DNA from: Tritrichomonas musculus
Lineage: Eukaryota; Parabasalia; Tritrichomonadida; Tritrichomonadidae
Assembly (NCBI GenBank): GCA_039105265.1
Contig: JAPFFF010000007.1
Span: forward strand, 806,001 to 870,000
Reading direction: 5' to 3'
Length of the DNA: 64,000 nt
In this document: one piece after another, positions 56,842 through 64,000 of the stretch
How positions within the stretch are numbered: the stretch's first letter is position 1
Layout of the letters: the number at the start of each line of letters is the position of its first letter
Made by a program: the position numbers and the translations under genes
The notes under the pieces: generated by a model
Database searches by the model: none
Told to the model about the DNA's origin: nothing
What the model saw: only the letters and a program-made list of their open reading frames with translations

Positions 56842-58032
56842 TTATAAAACTGATTGCTTCAAAATGGTTCTTGTGTCTTCCTCTGTAACCATTGAGTTGT
56901 TCCATCCGAAAGATTTTCCGTTTGTTGTTTTCATGACCATTTGTACGATTTCCTCAACGTCATTTTCACCTATTTCAGCACCTTCCCAATCGCTGACTTT
57001 CATTGGCATTCCAAGATCTTTTGTAAATTGAATAATTTTGTCAACAAAGAACTGTGCTTTTTCTTCTTCTGTTCCGTCATGTTTTCCATAAACAAATTCA
57101 GCAGATTTTGCAAGTATAGTAAGTTTCTTATGCATCTGGTTTTCTAAGAATGGCTTTACAATAATTGAAAGAGTTGCTGCATGGTCAATTCCATATTTTG
57201 CTGTTAACATATGGCCGATGATGTGAATACCTCTATCACATTCTTTTTCAAGAGAGAAAACTCCGTTAATAGCAAATAATGAAGCTTCAATTAATCTTTC
57301 ATGAAGTTCAATTGAAGATCCTTCCTTAATTACCTCAGGGCCTATTTCGATCAATTCCTTTACAACAGACAACCAGAAGTTATCGAACATTGGGACTATT
57401 ACAGGTGTTACGTAACGATCAATGCAATGAATTAATGAATCATAAACACCATTTCTCAATTGTCTGAGAGGAAGAGTCATTGTATAACGTGGATCCCAAA
57501 GAGAAAAGAGTGGGTAGCAAAGGGTGCAATCAACTGATAATTTCATATTTTGTGATTTGCGTGAAATAACAAATCCACAATTCCATTCACTTCCTGTAGC
57601 TGGGAGTGTCATAACTGTACCCATTGTAATAGCTGTTGATGGGAAATGTTGTTTAATCATTATTTCTTCCCATAAATCTGCATTTTCATCGAGTTTGGCT
57701 GCAATTGCAAGGAATTTTGTAGCATCAGAAACAGATCCACCACCAACTGCAATGAGAAGGTCTGGTTTGTATTCTCTGATAACTGCTGTTATTTCAACAA
57801 GTCTGTCATATTGTGGGTTAGGTAAAATTCCACCTTCCCATTTGACTTCACATTCGAGTTCTTTAAGAGATTCATTAACATCTTGGCGACTTCCATTCTT
57901 ATCGATTGATCCACCACCAAAAGTGCAAAGAACACGAGTATGTGGTTTAACAAAAGTTTTCAAGTTTTCTTTAACAGCATTTTCTCCAAAGCAAAGTTGT
58001 GTTGTATTATCCCAAATCCACTTTCTTGTCAT
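56842..58032 (-). CDS. Iron-containing alcohol dehydrogenase, YqhD/butanol-dehydrogenase type, 396 aa
   Basis: Reduces aldehydes to alcohols with NAD(P)H in fermentative metabolism. The coenzyme loop is VGGGSVSDATKF (96-107), with TFGGGSIDKNG near 38-47. Iron ligands match YqhD in spacing: D198 and H202 (NGVYDSLIH), H270 and H284 (GIHIIGHMLTAKYGIDH). The block TLPATGSEW then FVISRKS is very close to the bacterial YqhD sequence. Length 396 fits the family. Nothing suggests a signal or hydrogenosome-targeting sequence, so it is probably cytosolic. Bacterial ancestry by lateral transfer is likely, as for other trichomonad metabolic genes. ATG 58032 is preceded directly by an Inr-like TTTCACTG. 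Confidence 0.95.
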   Translation of the reverse strand: MTRKWIWDNTTQLCFGENAVKENLKTFVKPHTRVLCTFGGGSIDKNGSRQDVNESLKELECEVKWEGGILPNPQYDRLVEITAVIREYKPDLLIAVGGGSVSDATKFLAIAAKLDENADLWEEIMIKQHFPSTAITMGTVMTLPATGSEWNCGFVISRKSQNMKLSVDCTLCYPLFSLWDPRYTMTLPLRQLRNGVYDSLIHCIDRYVTPVIVPMFDNFWLSVVKELIEIGPEVIKEGSSIELHERLIEASLFAINGVFSLEKECDRGIHIIGHMLTAKYGIDHAATLSIIVKPFLENQMHKKLTILAKSAEFVYGKHDGTEEEKAQFFVDKIIQFTKDLGMPMKVSDWEGAEIGENDVEEIVQMVMKTTNGKSFGWNNSMVTEEDTRTILKQSVL

Positions 58033-58040
58033 CAGTGAAA
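58033..58040 (-). promoter_or_regulatory. Initiator-like element (TTTCACTG) at the ADH start
   Basis: On the minus strand TTTCACTG abuts the ATG of the alcohol dehydrogenase. TCACT fits the trichomonad Inr consensus, and its A would put the transcript start about four bases before the ATG, as usual for the very short trichomonad leaders. By motif and position only. Confidence 0.5.
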
Positions 58041-58863
58041 TAAGTGATGTGATTAAATGTAAACTTAAACCTAGAGGCTAGCTAGACGCCTTTTTGACCT
58101 TATTTTGACCATTTTTGACATCTGAGTATTGAATCTTAATGACCACATCAGAATTATTCATTTAATTTAGGTGGGTATAAAATGCCAATCTCACTAAAAT
58201 CTTAACCGTTTATTAATAATTGAATTTATGCCATTATACACCTTTACTATTTATGTGAATAAAAATGACAAACTTTGTTCGCCCACATAATTGAGAGAGA
58301 CTCATAAAAAAAAAAGTAAACTATCACTTTCTTACGTTAAGATTGTACTAAACGGTCGCTATAAAAAATTGTTTTTTTTTGTTTATAATGATTTTTTATC
58401 TTATATTACTATTTAGTACATAAATAGTAATATATATATATATATATATATATTCAATATGGATTTATATTATTGAAAAAACTCATTATAAGTAATTCAT
58501 ATGAATTTAATATAAAGATTCACAAAGCAGAAACTTGAAAATGTTAATTTCAATATAGTTAATGATATCAGATTAATCTAATGAAAAGCATATAAATATG
58601 ATCGTATAATGCATTTACATTTTATAAATACTACATATATCCAAAAATATCATTTGAAAAAATATGATGATGATTATCTTTTCAATTTTCGATATTAAAT
58701 ATATCTGTTTACGTACTATACCGATTTAAAAAATATTATTATATTCTTTAAATATCATATAATGCCTAAAATCGGATTAAAAACATGAAAAATTGGATAG
58801 ATGTGATATGACTATTTTATCATTCATTTAAATGAATAACAATTCGATCAAGTTTTTGTATAA
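58041..58863. other. AT-rich spacer with an AT microsatellite
   Basis: About 820 bp with no gene. It contains a (TA)n tract at about 58433-58453 and scattered A/T-rich words. No hairpin or RNA gene recognised. Confidence 0.5.
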
Positions 58864-58998
58864 CTTAAAGAAAGCAAAGTTACCATACTCATTAAAAATT
58901 TGGATGTAAGATTTTTGTTTATTGGAATAAGGAATGCAGCATCATTTGCTTTTGTAGATGAAGTTTCTAATGTTAAGGAAAGCTTATCATTTGAATAA
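58864..58998 (+). pseudogene. RCC1-like C-terminal relic
   Basis: A 44-codon stretch reads SKVTILIKNLDVRFLFIGIR then NAASFAFVDEVSN and ends in TAA. The core IGIRNAASFAFVD matches IAGCNTSFAFVD, the last propeller strand of the RCC1 gene at 13798-16299. The rest of a repeat protein is not present nearby, so this is probably a broken copy or the end of a decayed gene. Confidence 0.4.
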
Positions 58999-59146
58999 AT
59001 TCAAATTGCAAAAGCTCCAAAGCAAGATTGTGTTTCCTCTGAAAAATAGTCGATTGAATAATATTATTATCATTTTTCTTCGAGTCTCTTTATAATATAA
59101 GTGAAATTCATACTTACTTAAAATGCGCTATTAATAACTGCTGAAT

Positions 59147-59836
59147 TTATTTTGATTGAAGTGAAAAGCTCGTTTTATGATCAAATTTAAATCCATTATT
59201 AAAAGAAATTAAACCATAGCTAGATTCTTCTAAGCTTATTGAAAATGGAGCAATTGTGTAATTTCTTGTTTCATCATCATCAATATCTTCATGCGTATGA
59301 CCAAAAATAACAACATCGTTTTTTTTAATTATACTTTTACAATATTTTGAATTTCTGATTTCGTTCATCCACTGAACAATTGGCGATTTAAAATGTACAA
59401 ACATGTTGTAAGAAGCATCATGCCCCAAAAATAATGAAAAATTATCCGAGTACTTAATTTCAAGAAATTCAACATCATAACATTTAACATTTTTTTCATT
59501 TTTATACAAGTTGAAGCAATTTCTATATGGTGAAAGATCATAATCATGATTACCAGGAATAATACAAATAGGTAAAGAAAAATTATCTTCGAGTAACTGA
59601 AAAAAATCAAAATACCACTCATCGGTACGCTCTGATGAAAAATGAATAATATCTCCAAGAATAAAAACATGTGTTGGCTTTTCATGATCAATTAAACTTT
59701 TTAAGCAATTAATGAGAGCAACTTTCTCTTTTTCTATAGACAAAAACTGTCCAATATGAAAATCGGCGATAATCAAACCTTTGAAGATATTAAAATCATC
59801 GATTTCAACTCTGTAAAAACGAGGATTCTTCTCCAT
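59147..59836 (-). CDS. Calcineurin-like metallophosphatase, 229 aa
   Basis: Binuclear-metal phosphoesterase with every family motif in order: D25-x-H27 (IADFHIG), G61-D62 (LGDIIHF), N96-H97-D98 (PGNHDYD), H139 (LGHDAS) and H180-x-H182 (FGHTHED). All metal ligands are present, so it should be active. It lacks a signal peptide, and 229 residues is a short, core-only form, close to bacterial/archaeal YfcE- or UDP-diacylglucosamine-hydrolase-like enzymes. The substrate cannot be told from sequence. Start ATG 59836. Divergent from the sugar kinase, with only 66 bp between the starts. Confidence 0.9.
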   Translation of the reverse strand: MEKNPRFYRVEIDDFNIFKGLIIADFHIGQFLSIEKEKVALINCLKSLIDHEKPTHVFILGDIIHFSSERTDEWYFDFFQLLEDNFSLPICIIPGNHDYDLSPYRNCFNLYKNEKNVKCYDVEFLEIKYSDNFSLFLGHDASYNMFVHFKSPIVQWMNEIRNSKYCKSIIKKNDVVIFGHTHEDIDDDETRNYTIAPFSISLEESSYGLISFNNGFKFDHKTSFSLQSK

Positions 59837-59902
59837 GATTTTAATTGAATAATTTCAATTATATACATACAAAAATTGAATGAATTAAAAATTCAAATTT
59901 AA
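59837..59902. promoter_or_regulatory. 66-bp shared divergent promoter
   Basis: The metallophosphatase (-) and the PfkB kinase (+) start 66 bp apart, so the regulatory DNA must overlap. TTCAATTAAAATC lies before one ATG and ATTCAAATTTAA before the other, both initiator-like. Shared control of the two genes is likely but not shown. Confidence 0.55.
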
Positions 59903-60871
59903 ATGTATAAAAATGTTGATGTTGTTTGTGTTGGAGTAATGGTTGCTGATGTACTTGCACCTGGAGTTGACCAGTCAATTTTTCAAAGAGAAATGACTCG
60001 TGTGCCATTAAAATTTTCAACGGGAGGAGATGCTTTTAATCAAGCAATTAATATATCATCTATGGGCTACAAGGTAGCACTTTGTGGTAAAGTTGGTGCT
60101 GATAGTGTAGGCAATTTTTTGGTTTCTGAAGCTAAAAGTCATAATATTGACACATCACTCATTTCAATAGACAAAGACCATCAGACAAGTGTTACAATTG
60201 TATTAATAAACAATAATGGAGAGCGAAATTTTATTGGTACATCTAATGGAACCAATGGATTTCTCACATCAAGAGATATTAATACTTCAATTTTTCAATC
60301 TGCTAAAATTGTCTCAATTGGATCAATTTATGGAAGTGTAAGTTTTACTGGTAATGAAATTTCGGAAATTCTTAAAGAAGCTAAAAAAATGAATTGTGTT
60401 ACTGTTGCTGATATGATGCATGCAGATCGAGGTTCTCTCGAAGATGCCAAGAAAGCCCTCAAATTTGTTGATTTCTTTCTTCCTAACCTAGAAGAAGCGA
60501 AAGGTCTAACAGGGAAAACAGATGTTGAAGATATATCCAATACCTTATTTGATATTGGAGTAGGATGCGTGATCATTAAGCTTGGAAAAAAGGGATGCTT
60601 CTTAAAATCTAGGAAGTTAAATATTGATTCCCAATACATCGATGCTTTTGAAGTTCAAAATGTTGTTGACACCACTGGAGCAGGCGATGCTCTAGTTTCA
60701 GGCTTTATTTCAGGAATTATTGATGGATGCAATATTGCTGATGCAGTAAAGCGAGGATGCGCAGCAGGACATATAATCGTTCAATCAGTTGGAGCTACAG
60801 GGGGAATCACAAGCAAAAACCAAATAATGGAAATCGTTAATAAAAGAGATGTGAATTTCACTCACATTTAA
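59903..60871 (+). CDS. PfkB-family (ribokinase-like) sugar kinase, 322 aa
   Basis: ATP-dependent kinase for a sugar or nucleoside. The PfkB opening is STGGDAFNQAINISSMGYKV, about residues 38-57, with GKVGADSVG soon after. The signature DTTGAGDALVSGF (256-268) supplies the anion hole and the catalytic base D262. Length 322 is normal for the family. Ribokinase is the nearest well-known relative; the substrate cannot be settled, since adenosine and fructose kinases share the fold. No targeting signal, so cytosolic. ATG 59903. It faces a metallophosphatase across 66 bp, which hints at a kinase/phosphatase pair in one sugar-phosphate or nucleotide pathway. Confidence 0.93.
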   Translation: MYKNVDVVCVGVMVADVLAPGVDQSIFQREMTRVPLKFSTGGDAFNQAINISSMGYKVALCGKVGADSVGNFLVSEAKSHNIDTSLISIDKDHQTSVTIVLINNNGERNFIGTSNGTNGFLTSRDINTSIFQSAKIVSIGSIYGSVSFTGNEISEILKEAKKMNCVTVADMMHADRGSLEDAKKALKFVDFFLPNLEEAKGLTGKTDVEDISNTLFDIGVGCVIIKLGKKGCFLKSRKLNIDSQYIDAFEVQNVVDTTGAGDALVSGFISGIIDGCNIADAVKRGCAAGHIIVQSVGATGGITSKNQIMEIVNKRDVNFTHI

Positions 60872-61178
60872 CTTTTATTCAATTAATATAAATTACAGTT
60901 TAATGCAAATTTCGAAATATATTATTCAATAAATAGTAAGGATTTGTTGATTATAATAATAAATGTACTTTTAATATATTTATATCTAATTTTTTTTACT
61001 ACTCTTGGTAAATTGATCATGATTTGAAATATAAAGTATCAAATTGATAAAACAAATTATTGCCAATGTTCAGTATAATAAAGCTCATGATAGCACACAA
61101 TAAAAATATGATTAAAATATTACAGGCATATTCTATTTACTATTAAAACAAATAAATACAAATGAAAAAGTGAAGATT
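60872..61178. other. Convergent spacer
   Basis: 307 bp of AT-rich DNA between the kinase and the coiled-coil gene. No feature seen beyond likely poly(A) signals. Confidence 0.5.
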
Positions 61179-62294
61179 TCAGTATGTTGTTGAAAAAGGT
61201 ATTTTTGTGACAGGCCTCCTCCTGTTTCGAGCTGTTCTTGGGCTCCGCGAATATGGTTTTCTAATTGTTCTTTGATTACGATTAGCATTCTGTTTTGAAG
61301 GCTTTACAACAGGGGGATAGAAATTACTTTTGTCTTGAACTTCCGATCTTTGCAAAATGTCTGAAAATCCATCATTTAAGGCTTGATAAATATTTTTTTC
61401 ACCGCCAAATTGTTTATTATCGGGAGCTGTCGTAATAAAAACAGATCTATCGTCTCCTTTTGTTTTCCCTGTAATATTTGAAGAACAACTACTATCATCA
61501 GTTGCTGAGCTGAAATCACTGCTAAATGTTGCATTCAGACTTGAATCGGGACTCGGTGGTAAAACTGAAGGTTTATTACTGGCATCAATGCTTATTACTG
61601 ATTTTAAGGTTATATTTGAGTATTTGTGCTTAATTTGGATAAGTTCTTTTTCTATATCAGTTCGAAGTTTTAATTTTTCTTTTTCTAGGTGTTGATGAAA
61701 ACCTTTTTTTTCTATTTCGTAGCGGCGATTTTCAGCTTCGATTGCTGCAGAAAATGAAAGTTCATTATTAATTTCTGATTCAATAATTTCTTGATGGGCT
61801 TTTTGAGTAATTAAATTTCTATATTGTTCAGCAGAATCAAAATCGCGTTGATTCGCATAAAAGCTTTCAACCTTAAGCATATGACGAAGACTAGATGATG
61901 GTTTATAGGCATAACGAGGACTTGAAAAGCGGTGCTCTATTTGATTTATATTTTCTCGATGCTTTTGTTCTATTTCTTTCAATCTTTGTTCATATCGGGG
62001 TAGTAATGTCCTCATTCTTGCTTTCATTCGTTGCTTAAGAGCTTCTTCATCAGCAAGGCGCGCATTTTTCAGAAGAGAAATTTCACTATCTTTTTCCTGT
62101 TTTAGCTTTTGCTCTTTAAAGTAATGATCAACCTGGACACAATAATTATAATCTTGTTGGAGCTTTTTTGCTAAAGGATAATTTCTTTGCCGAGAAGCTT
62201 CAATTATTTCAGTATTTAAACGATTAAGCTCTTCTTTATTTTGCTCATATGTAGTAGGAGATAAGGGGACGAAAGTTTTAGATGATTTTTTCAT
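61179..62294 (-). CDS. Coiled-coil protein, paralogous to 46792-48498, 371 aa
   Basis: Helical from about 15 to 235 with the family's alternating blocks: EASRQRNYPLAKKLQQDYNY near the start, then LPRYEQRLKEIEQKHRENIN, then RQ/NQRDFDSAEQYRNLI near 155-165. The order and the short F-D-x-A pieces parallel the 568-residue protein. The rest is Ser/Asn-rich and disordered, ending in a basic, Arg-rich tail (YSRSPRTARNRRRPVTK) that may bind nucleic acid or another partner. Function unknown; likely a lineage-restricted structural or adaptor family. ATG 62294 follows TTTCATTTCAA. Confidence 0.8.
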   Translation of the reverse strand: MKKSSKTFVPLSPTTYEQNKEELNRLNTEIIEASRQRNYPLAKKLQQDYNYCVQVDHYFKEQKLKQEKDSEISLLKNARLADEEALKQRMKARMRTLLPRYEQRLKEIEQKHRENINQIEHRFSSPRYAYKPSSSLRHMLKVESFYANQRDFDSAEQYRNLITQKAHQEIIESEINNELSFSAAIEAENRRYEIEKKGFHQHLEKEKLKLRTDIEKELIQIKHKYSNITLKSVISIDASNKPSVLPPSPDSSLNATFSSDFSSATDDSSCSSNITGKTKGDDRSVFITTAPDNKQFGGEKNIYQALNDGFSDILQRSEVQDKSNFYPPVVKPSKQNANRNQRTIRKPYSRSPRTARNRRRPVTKIPFSTTY

Positions 62295-62305
62295 TTGAAA
62301 TGAAA
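62295..62305 (-). promoter_or_regulatory. Initiator-like element (TTTCATTTCAA) at coiled-coil gene start
   Basis: Directly before the ATG at 62294. TCATT matches the trichomonad Inr consensus TCA-pyrimidine-T/A. The 214-bp divergent spacer to the C14 peptidase holds both promoters. Confidence 0.45.
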
Positions 62306-62508
62306 TCTAACGAAACTATTAAATTTCATAATTATCTTTTTATATTATCATCAATTCATTTTTTATTCTTAAAGAAAAATTTTTATTAACCTAATTAATC
62401 ATAAATATTCCTTTAATTTTATGTAAAATTTTATTTTGATATGGAGAATTTAATAGATTGAATTTCAATACGGTGAAATTATAACAAATACAATTTTTTA
62501 AAATTGTC

Positions 62509-63672
62509 ATGAGTAAACCTGCAAATCCAAATCAGATTAGACAAATTTATCCAGTAGTTAGTGGTGTTGAAAATGCTTTAGTTCTTCAAAAGATTGAAAA
62601 TCGTTTAAAGAATCAACCACATAATACTCAACAATTTTCACCTCTTCCTAAAATATCTTATCCAGAGCTTCCAGAAATCGAATACTATCAACGATTTTAT
62701 GGTACGTCACCAGATAGTGAATGGATGAATACATCACTTCGTTTTAACCCCTGGGCAGCACAATCTTGGCTTCAAAAACCAGCAAGTAAACCTTCAACTT
62801 TACCAAGTCTAGATGGAGGAAATATTCAGCTTTATCCCGTCATATCAATGCCTCCTCCAACTCCTGTTTTCAGCCTTGAAGAATTTCAAAAGCTTAGACA
62901 ACATAAATCTGTCGAAGATGGTATTAAACAATTAAATGAACTTGCAACCAGGCTTAATGGCCAAGGAACAAATATTGTTCCATCTAATATGCCACGGGCA
63001 TGCTTTATTTGCTCAAATAGTTATACAAAAGAAAGCTTGAAACTTGGTGTTGGACCAATTAATGATTCTATCACAGTTGCAGCAAATCATAAATATATGG
63101 GGTATAAAGTTTTCTATATTCATAATCCCAAATCAACTCAGTTTCTTACCTTTTTGCGAGCATTTCTAGAAAGAACAACAGAATATTTAACAGTTTTTTA
63201 TACTGGACATGGATCAAACAGAAAGAACTACAATGGAACAGAAAAAAGTGGATATGATCAATATATGGTATTTGATGATGATTATGTAAAAGACGATACA
63301 TTAGCTCAATATCTTAAAGATTATGCAACTGGTGCTCCAAAAACTCTTCTTCTTTCTGACTGTTGCCATTCTGGAACGATTTGGGATATTCCAGAGGACC
63401 CAATTGAAGCTACCAAATTTCCAGCTAATATTGTATCTATATCTTCAAGTGATGATGATAACACTGCTAAACAAGGCACAATTGAAAATAATTCACAAGG
63501 AATCTTTACTTTCTTTTTCTGGAAAACAATTAAAGAACATCCCGATTACACTTTCTTGCAGATTAAGCCTATTGTTGATAAAGAAGTTAGAAAATACAAT
63601 CAAGAATGCATTATTCATTCTACTCGTCATAATATGGTTGATTCAGTCTTCTTTCCTCCGCATCTTAAGTGA
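62509..63672 (+). CDS. Metacaspase/caspase-like C14 peptidase, 387 aa
   Basis: Cysteine peptidase of clan CD. The first ~160 residues are Pro-rich and probably a prodomain (PLPKISYPELPEIEYYQRF). The p20-like domain follows: RACFICSNSYTKESLKLGVG, catalytic His234 in TVFYTGHGSN and catalytic Cys286 in LSDCCHSGT (family DSCHSG). After the cysteine the chain has IVSISSSDDDNTA and FTFFFWKTI, as in metacaspases and bacterial caspase-like proteins. Metacaspases cut after Arg or Lys and act in stress and cell death in protists. The His/Cys pair is intact, so it should be active. The ATG at 62509 opens the frame. Divergent from the coiled-coil gene by 214 bp. Confidence 0.92.
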   Translation: MSKPANPNQIRQIYPVVSGVENALVLQKIENRLKNQPHNTQQFSPLPKISYPELPEIEYYQRFYGTSPDSEWMNTSLRFNPWAAQSWLQKPASKPSTLPSLDGGNIQLYPVISMPPPTPVFSLEEFQKLRQHKSVEDGIKQLNELATRLNGQGTNIVPSNMPRACFICSNSYTKESLKLGVGPINDSITVAANHKYMGYKVFYIHNPKSTQFLTFLRAFLERTTEYLTVFYTGHGSNRKNYNGTEKSGYDQYMVFDDDYVKDDTLAQYLKDYATGAPKTLLLSDCCHSGTIWDIPEDPIEATKFPANIVSISSSDDDNTAKQGTIENNSQGIFTFFFWKTIKEHPDYTFLQIKPIVDKEVRKYNQECIIHSTRHNMVDSVFFPPHLK

Positions 63673-64000
63673 AATCGAAGCCTTATTTATTACACAAATT
63701 ATCCAACTTTTCATTACATTTGTAATATTAAATTATTGATATGTTTTAATTTTATACTTTTCTTTATACATAAAAATGAATAAAAAAAAACATATATTAG
63801 TTAGAAACATTTTAATAATTTTGCAAAGACTACTTTTTGTTGGTAATAGAAGATATAAAAGAATACTAAAATATCATATTATATCTTCTGTATATATAAG
63901 TCATTGATGTCTTTTGAGTATTATTAATGAGGTTATAATTGAAGCCAACTTGTTTTCAATTTTCACTTACAAAATCTTTAAATCATAAAAATTTTAAGTT
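63673..64000. other. 3' flank to window edge
   Basis: 328 bp, AT-rich, with no open frame of note. It holds a (TAT)n-like stretch and ends inside intergenic DNA. Confidence 0.5.

Noticed and set aside
1-64000. Spliceosomal introns
   Set aside because: I looked for the trichomonad pattern (GTAYGT start, ACTAACACACAG end) near broken frames and did not spot it; all major genes read through.

Overview
The window looks like nuclear DNA of a trichomonad (Parabasalia), most like Tritrichomonas or a close relative. The DNA is AT-rich and the genes are long, intronless reading frames; I did not spot the trichomonad intron signature. TAA, TAG and TGA are all used as stops. Several genes have a TCA-type initiator-like element a few bases before the ATG, as is known for trichomonad promoters. 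The gene content also fits: c-Myb-like factors, very large BEACH and Sel1-repeat proteins, RCC1-repeat proteins, Rab GTPases, many lineage-restricted coiled-coil proteins and a bacterial-type alcohol dehydrogenase. The species is an inference.

Layout. 1-6193 (-) is the first ~2064 codons of a BEACH protein that runs off the left edge. 7459-8610 (+) is a three-repeat Myb factor, convergent with a beta-helix/RING protein (8988-11309, -). A 1.6-kb element with perfect 141-bp terminal inverted repeats follows (11536-13153). It holds a hairpin-forming minisatellite and a nested mariner-like remnant. Next come an RCC1-repeat protein with a long Lys/Glu tail (13798-16299, +) and a GH20 hexosaminidase-family protein whose catalytic Asp-Glu pair is changed (16711-18822, -).

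18.8-23.3 kb is a decayed zone: an integrase-type fossil, short gene relics and a broken pogo-like transposase. 23316-23729 (+) is a small disordered protein. 24062-32506 (+) is a complete 2814-residue BEACH protein, collinear with the one at the left edge. 33117-39221 (-) is a 2034-residue Sel1-repeat protein with an Asn-rich insert, divergent from a coiled-coil protein (39419-41749, +). A tRNA-Gly(GCC) gene and three copies of a diverged ~200-bp repeat occupy the 2.7-kb gap before a Rab GTPase (44456-45064, +).

The right third is compact. It holds coiled-coil proteins (45544-46446, 46792-48498 and 61179-62294, all -), a TMEM33-like membrane protein (49042-49845, +), a large helical unknown (50213-53080, -), a highly charged acidic-repeat protein (53291-56578, -), a YqhD-like iron alcohol dehydrogenase (56842-58032, -), a divergent metallophosphatase/PfkB sugar-kinase pair only 66 bp apart (59147-60871) and a metacaspase-like C14 peptidase (62509-63672, +).

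The genes do not form one pathway. Themes are membrane traffic and scaffolding (BEACH x2, Rab, TMEM33-like, Sel1, RCC1), gene and protein regulation (Myb, RING, C14 peptidase) and metabolism (GH20, Fe-ADH, PfkB). All domain calls come from reading motifs by eye; no database search was run.
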